From Nonomuraea sp. NBC_00507 (GTDB taxonomy: Bacteria; Actinomycetota; Actinomycetes; Streptosporangiales; Streptosporangiaceae): DNA of 64,000 nucleotides. Where the stretch lies: contig NZ_CP107853.1 of the NCBI RefSeq assembly GCF_036013525.1, positions 5,642,001 to 5,706,000 of the forward strand, written 5' to 3'. The number at the start of each line of letters is the position of its first letter. The stretch's first letter is position 1. The notes under the pieces are model-generated. The model had not been told where the DNA came from. It ran no database searches and saw nothing but the letters and a program-made list of their open reading frames with translations. The position numbers and the translations under genes are program-made. This document shows, one piece after another, positions 60,003-64,000 of the stretch.

Positions 60003-62701
60003 GACTTGTCTCCAATGAGGTCGAGGAACACGTCTTCCAGCCGCGGCCCGTGCCCGTTGCCGGTGGCGGCCCCGGCGGAGGCCGACGTGAGCAGCTGCGA
60101 CACCGGCCCGGCCGAGACCAGCCGGCCCCGGTGCATGACGACGACGTGGCTGCAGGTCTGCTCCACCTCGGCGAGCATGTGACTGGAGACGATCACGGTA
60201 CGGCCGTCGCGCGCGTAGCGCTTGAGCACCTCGCGCATCTCCCTGATCTGGGGCGGGTCGAGACCGTTCGTAGGTTCGTCGAGCACGAGCAGGTCCGGCA
60301 GGCCGAGCATGGCCTGCGCGATGGCCAGCCGCTGCCGCATGCCCTGGGAGTAGGTGCGTACGGCACGTTCCAGCGCCTTGCCCAGGCCGGCGATCTCCAG
60401 CGCCTCGTCGAAATGGGCGTCGGCGGACGGGCGGCCGGTGGCGGCCCAGTAGAGCTCGATGTTGTCCCGGCCGGACAGGTGCGGCAGGAACCCGGGGCCC
60501 TCGACGAACGACCCGAGCCTGGAGAGCACCGGCGCCCCCGGCGTCACCCGGTCGCCGAAGATCCGGATCTCGCCGTCGTCCGGCCGGATGAGGCCCATCA
60601 TCATCCGCATCGTGGTCGTCTTGCCTGCGCCGTTCGGCCCGAGCAGGCCCAGCACCTGGCCCTTCTCGACCCGGAACGACAGGCCGTCGACGGCCAGCTC
60701 CCCGTTCCTGTACGCCTTCGTCAGCCCGCTGATCTCCAGCGGCACCGGCTCGCCGCCCGGTTCGGCCGGGCCGTCGTGGGCGCTCCGGCCGGTGACGGCG
60801 GCGGGCACGGCCCTGCGGCGCACCCCGGCGCCCGCCGGCGCGAGGGTCGAGGCGCGGCCGGTCGCCAGCAGCGCGGCGGCGATCACCACGGCGGCCAGCG
60901 GCATCGCCCACACCCACCACGCGACCCCGGACGGCGGGGCGGCGAGCGTGCGCACCGTGGGCACGGCGAGGGCGGGGGAGGCCAGCGACACCTGGTAGGT
61001 GGCGGGCTCGGCCGGAGTGGCGAACCCCATGTCCGTGGTGGTCACCACCAGGCGGAGCCGGTGGCCGACGGCGAAGCGGTGGTCCACGGCGGGCAGGGTG
61101 ATCGTGGCCTCCACACTGCCCGCGCCCTCCGGGATCGTCACGCGGATCGGCGCCACCAGCCCGGCGGGCAACGTCGGTGGCTGAGTGGCGGTGTCGGCCA
61201 CGTCGTACAGCTTCGCGAACAGCGTCGCCTCGCCCTTGCCCGACACCTTGATCTTGGCTGTGGTGGTGCCGGTGAGCTGGAGCGGGGCCGTGAGAGGCCG
61301 CGACTCGAAGGCGGCGCTCTGGCCGGGCATGTCGATCGAGACGCCCGCGGTGTTCTGGCCGCCCAGCAGGCCGCCGATGCCCGGCACCGTCGAGATCGAG
61401 GCCGGGGCGCCGCCGGGCGGGTTGACGATGCTCTGCTCGGGGCCGCTCAGCTCCACCGTCGTGGTGTCGGTGCCGGCGAGGCCGGGGTAGGAGGCGGCCT
61501 CCGGATGCAGCCGGATGCGCTGGCGGGTGCCGGGGTCGCGCCCGCCGTCGCGCGTCACCGTGAACGCGCTGACCGGCGGCGCCGTCTGAGCCGAGACGTC
61601 ACCCTTCAGATAGCGGGCGAACCAGGCCGAGGACTGCTCGAAGAGCCAGTCGGCCTCGCCGTTGCCGCCGTCGTGCCCGCCGTCGAACCACGCCAGGCTG
61701 ACCGGGGTGCCCGCGGCGGCGATCGCCTTGGCGTTGGCGTCGGCGTGGCTGAGCGGGAACAACGAGTCGCGCTGGCCCTGCAGGAGCAGCGTCGGCGCCT
61801 TGATCTGGCCGGCCACGGTGATCGGGCTCGACTTGCGCAGCAGGGCGACGGCCTCCGGTGTGGCCTTGCCGTCCTTGGCGACCTGCTGGTACATGTCGCA
61901 GATCGCCGGCAGGAACCTGCCGCAGCGCGCCTGCTGGGGCGTCAGCGGCCCGGCCTCCTGCCGCTGCCCCTGGCCCTGGAGCGCGAAGCTCTCCAGCGAG
62001 ACGCCCTGGCCGAAGAAGATGCCTGCCCACATGCGCTTGAACACGCCGCTCTCAGGCTGCCCCAGGCCGTTCGCTGGGGCACCGGCCGGGCTCTGGGCGG
62101 AGGCCGCGCCGGAGGTGTCCTGGTCTGTGGCGGCGGGGGGCTGGACGGCTGCGTTGGGGAAGAGGGCGTCGGCCAGGTCGGACCAGGTGATCTGCGGCAC
62201 GATCGCGTCGACCCGCTGGTCGTGGGCCGCCGTCATCAGGGCGATGGAGCCGCCGTACGAGCCGCCCACGATGCCCACGCGCGGGTCGCCCGAGGCGTCC
62301 AGCAGGACCTCCGGACGCTTGGCGAGCCAGTCGATCAGCTGCTTGACGTCCTTGACCTCGTAGTCGGGGGAGTTGAGCGCGATCTCGCCGGTCGAGCGGC
62401 CGAATCCGCGTGCCGACCAGGTCAGCACCGCGTAGCCGTCCTGGGCGACCCGCATCGCCTGCTGCCTGACGCTCTGCTTGCTTCCGCCGAAACCGTGGCC
62501 GATCAGCACGGCAGGCGCCTTCCCGCCCCCCGGCGGCGGGAAGAACGTCGTATCGAGCTCCACCCGTTGGTCGTCGGCGGGTCCGTCGACGACGGTTATC
62601 TTCTGGTCCTGGGCCCGCACCTCAGGAGCCGACGGCCACACCAGCCACGTCGTCACCCCGATGAGGGCGAGTGCCGCTACCAGCGCGGCCACACGCTTCA
62701 T
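59999..62701 (-). CDS. Fusion of a secreted CocE/NonD-type hydrolase with an ABC-transporter ATPase
   Basis: A 900-residue protein from the ATG at 62701; an ATG at 62785 would add 28 residues, and neither has a strong ribosome binding site. TM1 (1-22) is a signal anchor. Residues about 30-570 are an alpha/beta hydrolase with likely triad Ser148 (GGSYGG), Asp312 (GQRDSL) and His343 (GGHDGG) plus a jelly-roll domain. TM2 (595-616) crosses back, and the cytoplasmic ABC domain follows: Walker A with Lys694 (GPNGAGKTT), signature YSQGMRQRLA, Walker B LLVLDEPTNGLDPP. The topology puts the hydrolase outside and the ATPase inside. The partner permease is coupled downstream. Confidence 0.88.
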   Translation of the reverse strand: MKRVAALVAALALIGVTTWLVWPSAPEVRAQDQKITVVDGPADDQRVELDTTFFPPPGGGKAPAVLIGHGFGGSKQSVRQQAMRVAQDGYAVLTWSARGFGRSTGEIALNSPDYEVKDVKQLIDWLAKRPEVLLDASGDPRVGIVGGSYGGSIALMTAAHDQRVDAIVPQITWSDLADALFPNAAVQPPAATDQDTSGAASAQSPAGAPANGLGQPESGVFKRMWAGIFFGQGVSLESFALQGQGQRQEAGPLTPQQARCGRFLPAICDMYQQVAKDGKATPEAVALLRKSSPITVAGQIKAPTLLLQGQRDSLFPLSHADANAKAIAAAGTPVSLAWFDGGHDGGNGEADWLFEQSSAWFARYLKGDVSAQTAPPVSAFTVTRDGGRDPGTRQRIRLHPEAASYPGLAGTDTTTVELSGPEQSIVNPPGGAPASISTVPGIGGLLGGQNTAGVSIDMPGQSAAFESRPLTAPLQLTGTTTAKIKVSGKGEATLFAKLYDVADTATQPPTLPAGLVAPIRVTIPEGAGSVEATITLPAVDHRFAVGHRLRLVVTTTDMGFATPAEPATYQVSLASPALAVPTVRTLAAPPSGVAWWVWAMPLAAVVIAAALLATGRASTLAPAGAGVRRRAVPAAVTGRSAHDGPAEPGGEPVPLEISGLTKAYRNGELAVDGLSFRVEKGQVLGLLGPNGAGKTTTMRMMMGLIRPDDGEIRIFGDRVTPGAPVLSRLGSFVEGPGFLPHLSGRDNIELYWAATGRPSADAHFDEALEIAGLGKALERAVRTYSQGMRQRLAIAQAMLGLPDLLVLDEPTNGLDPPQIREMREVLKRYARDGRTVIVSSHMLAEVEQTCSHVVVMHRGRLVSAGPVSQLLTSASAGAATGNGHGPRLEDVFLDLIGDKS

Positions 62702-62791
62702 GACGAGGAGCTTACTTACGGCACCTGAGAGATCCCTGAGACGGGGCTCGCCGCCCTCGGGCCGCGCCGCCTGTGGATGACCCATGGGCGC

Positions 62792-62820
62792 TTGCCTGAG
62801 AGCTACGGAAAGGTCAATAT
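62792..62820 (+). promoter_or_regulatory. Candidate promoter of the P450 gene
   Basis: TTGCCT (62792-62797) and CAATAT (62815-62820) are separated by 17 bases, 52 bases before the P450 GTG. This is a plausible sigma-70-type promoter in the 171-base region shared with the divergent fusion gene. Confidence 0.4.
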
Positions 62821-62872
62821 CGTACGCGGAGGACGCGATCTTGGCGTATGCCCGACGAGGTAAGGAGCTCAA

Positions 62873-64000
62873 GTGACGGTCCAGCCCGCAGTGGAGGCGT
62901 TCCTGCCGTCCACCTACGCGAAAGCCGTGCCGTACGACTTGTTAGCCCACCTGAGGCGGGAGACTCCCGTCTGCTGGATCCCCGAGCCCGCCATCGGCCC
63001 CTGGCGTGAGGGTCCGGGTTACTGGGCCGTCTTCAGGCACGCCGACGTCAAGCAGGTCCTGCGCAGCACGGAAGACTTCTCCTCCCACCTCGGCGCCACC
63101 CAGCTCCGCGACTTCGACACCCCCGCTGACTTGGCCTTCGTTCAGAACATGATGGTCAACATGGACGCGCCCGGCCACGCCAGGCTGCGCAAGATCGTGG
63201 CGGCGGCCTTCACGCCGCGCGCCGTGCGAGCGCTGGAGCGGGCGATCGCTGAACGCGCGGCGGCGCTGTTCGCGGAGGGCGAGTGCGACTTCGTGGAGGT
63301 GACCGCCGACCTGCCCGTGTGGACGCTGGCCCACGTCATGGGCTTCCCGGAGCAGGACAGGCGACTGCTGTACGACTGGGCGTCGCGGGTCATCGGCTAT
63401 CAGGACGCCGACCACGCGGACCTCTCGACGGCCGAAGCGGAGTCCCTCACCCCGATGGGCCGCCGCGCCGTCGCGCTGCGTCCCCGGCTCGAGCCTGGGA
63501 CGAATCCGCGTTCCAAGGCGGCGCTGGCCGACGTGTTCGCCTATGCGCACGACCTGGCCGAGGCCCCCGTCGACGACGAATCCCTCATGGCCGCCATGAT
63601 GAAGGGCGGCCTGACCGTAGAGGAATTCGAGAACATGTTCTCCCTCTTCGCCGTCGCGGGCAACGAGACCGTCCGCAACGGCATCCCCGGCGGCCTCCTC
63701 ACGCTCCTCCAGCACCCGGCCGAGCTGGCCCGCCTGCGCGACGACCCCTCCCTGCTCGACTCCGCCATCGAGGAGATGCTCCGCTTCTGGCCGCCGGTCA
63801 TGCACTTCCGCCGTACGGCCACGCGCGACCTCACCCTCGGCGGCCGCGACATCCGCGCGGGTGACAAGGTGGTCGTCTACCACATCTCCGCGAACCGCGA
63901 CCCGTCCGTCTTCCCCGACCCCGACCGCTTCGACATCGCCCGCACCCCGAACGACCACGTCAGCTTCGGCTTCGGCCCGCACTTCTGCATCGGCGCCCAC
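62873..64000 (+). CDS. Cytochrome P450 (3' end outside window)
   Basis: A partial gene of 376 codons with no stop before the window end. AAGGAG five bases before the GTG at 62873 fixes the start. The I-helix oxygen motif reads AGNET (262-266) rather than AGxDT, the ExxR is EEMLR with Glu301-Arg304, and the haem loop is FGFGPHFCIGAH with Cys372. The AGNET motif and the N-terminus are typical of the CYP124/125/142-like bacterial steroid, fatty-acid or terpenoid hydroxylases, though the substrate is not shown. It is divergent from the hydrolase-ABC fusion gene. The window ends just after the haem cysteine. Confidence 0.93.
   Translation, partial: MTVQPAVEAFLPSTYAKAVPYDLLAHLRRETPVCWIPEPAIGPWREGPGYWAVFRHADVKQVLRSTEDFSSHLGATQLRDFDTPADLAFVQNMMVNMDAPGHARLRKIVAAAFTPRAVRALERAIAERAAALFAEGECDFVEVTADLPVWTLAHVMGFPEQDRRLLYDWASRVIGYQDADHADLSTAEAESLTPMGRRAVALRPRLEPGTNPRSKAALADVFAYAHDLAEAPVDDESLMAAMMKGGLTVEEFENMFSLFAVAGNETVRNGIPGGLLTLLQHPAELARLRDDPSLLDSAIEEMLRFWPPVMHFRRTATRDLTLGGRDIRAGDKVVVYHISANRDPSVFPDPDRFDIARTPNDHVSFGFGPHFCIGAH

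Overview
The window reads as a chromosomal piece of a high-GC filamentous actinomycete. GC is high throughout. Start codons are ATG, GTG and TTG behind GGAGG-type ribosome binding sites, and several genes have leaderless-type starts. Gene families such as XRE-DUF5753 regulators, SAV2177-type methyltransferases, WXG100-like proteins, polyphosphate glucokinase, PAC2 proteins and a bacterial terpene cyclase are typical of Streptomyces/Streptosporangiales. My best guess is Streptosporangiaceae (Nonomuraea-like), but no rRNA or marker gene is present to prove it. I see no tRNA, rRNA, CRISPR array, insertion sequence or phage gene.

Layout. 1-7229 is an assimilatory nitrate operon: a NarK transporter cut by the window edge, nitrate reductase catalytic and electron-transfer subunits, and NirB and NirD. 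The genes are coupled by ATGA overlaps and closed by a strong terminator. 7237-12802 holds small and secreted proteins, a GntR/FadR regulator, an ADP-ribosylglycohydrolase and a secreted Xaa-Pro dipeptidyl-peptidase-like enzyme. 12842-17752 is a compact six-gene leftward operon of unknown role: an unknown protein, a 4-TM protein, a 62-residue peptide, a maleate-isomerase/Asp-Glu-racemase-like enzyme, a flavin monooxygenase, and a membrane protein joining sigma-factor-like helices to an anti-sigma zinc motif. It faces, across palindromes, an EspR-like/XRE-DUF5753 fusion regulator followed by a methyltransferase.

20265-27804 carries a decayed MFS remnant, an FAD oxidoreductase with a small membrane partner, DUF4253, HAD, TIGR03118 and polyphosphate glucokinase genes, then a WXG100-like pair opposite a YbaB-like gene. 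27932-38674 is mostly housekeeping and stress: HrpA helicase, KatE catalase, a HAD hydrolase, an MFS exporter, and an ABC exporter with a divergent MarR regulator. 38698-47537 has an amidohydrolase lacking metal ligands beside a PucR regulator, an M6 metalloprotease, a membrane NB-ARC/TPR protein with a sequestered ribosome binding site, and a tyrosine phosphatase. 47575-53747 has a Gfo/Idh/MocA oxidoreductase, a 74-bp tandem repeat array, PAC2 and ankyrin genes flanking tandem palindromes, and a STAND ATPase upstream of an orphan terpene cyclase. 53859-64000 has a small acidic protein coupled to a GNAT enzyme, a two-component system, a serine hydrolase, an ABC permease coupled to a secreted-hydrolase/ABC-ATPase fusion, and a cytochrome P450 cut by the window end.

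Most worth following up: the six-gene operon with its sigma/anti-sigma-like membrane protein and divergent fusion regulator; the hydrolase-ABC fusion; the metal-less amidohydrolase; and several palindromic or repeated intergenic elements.
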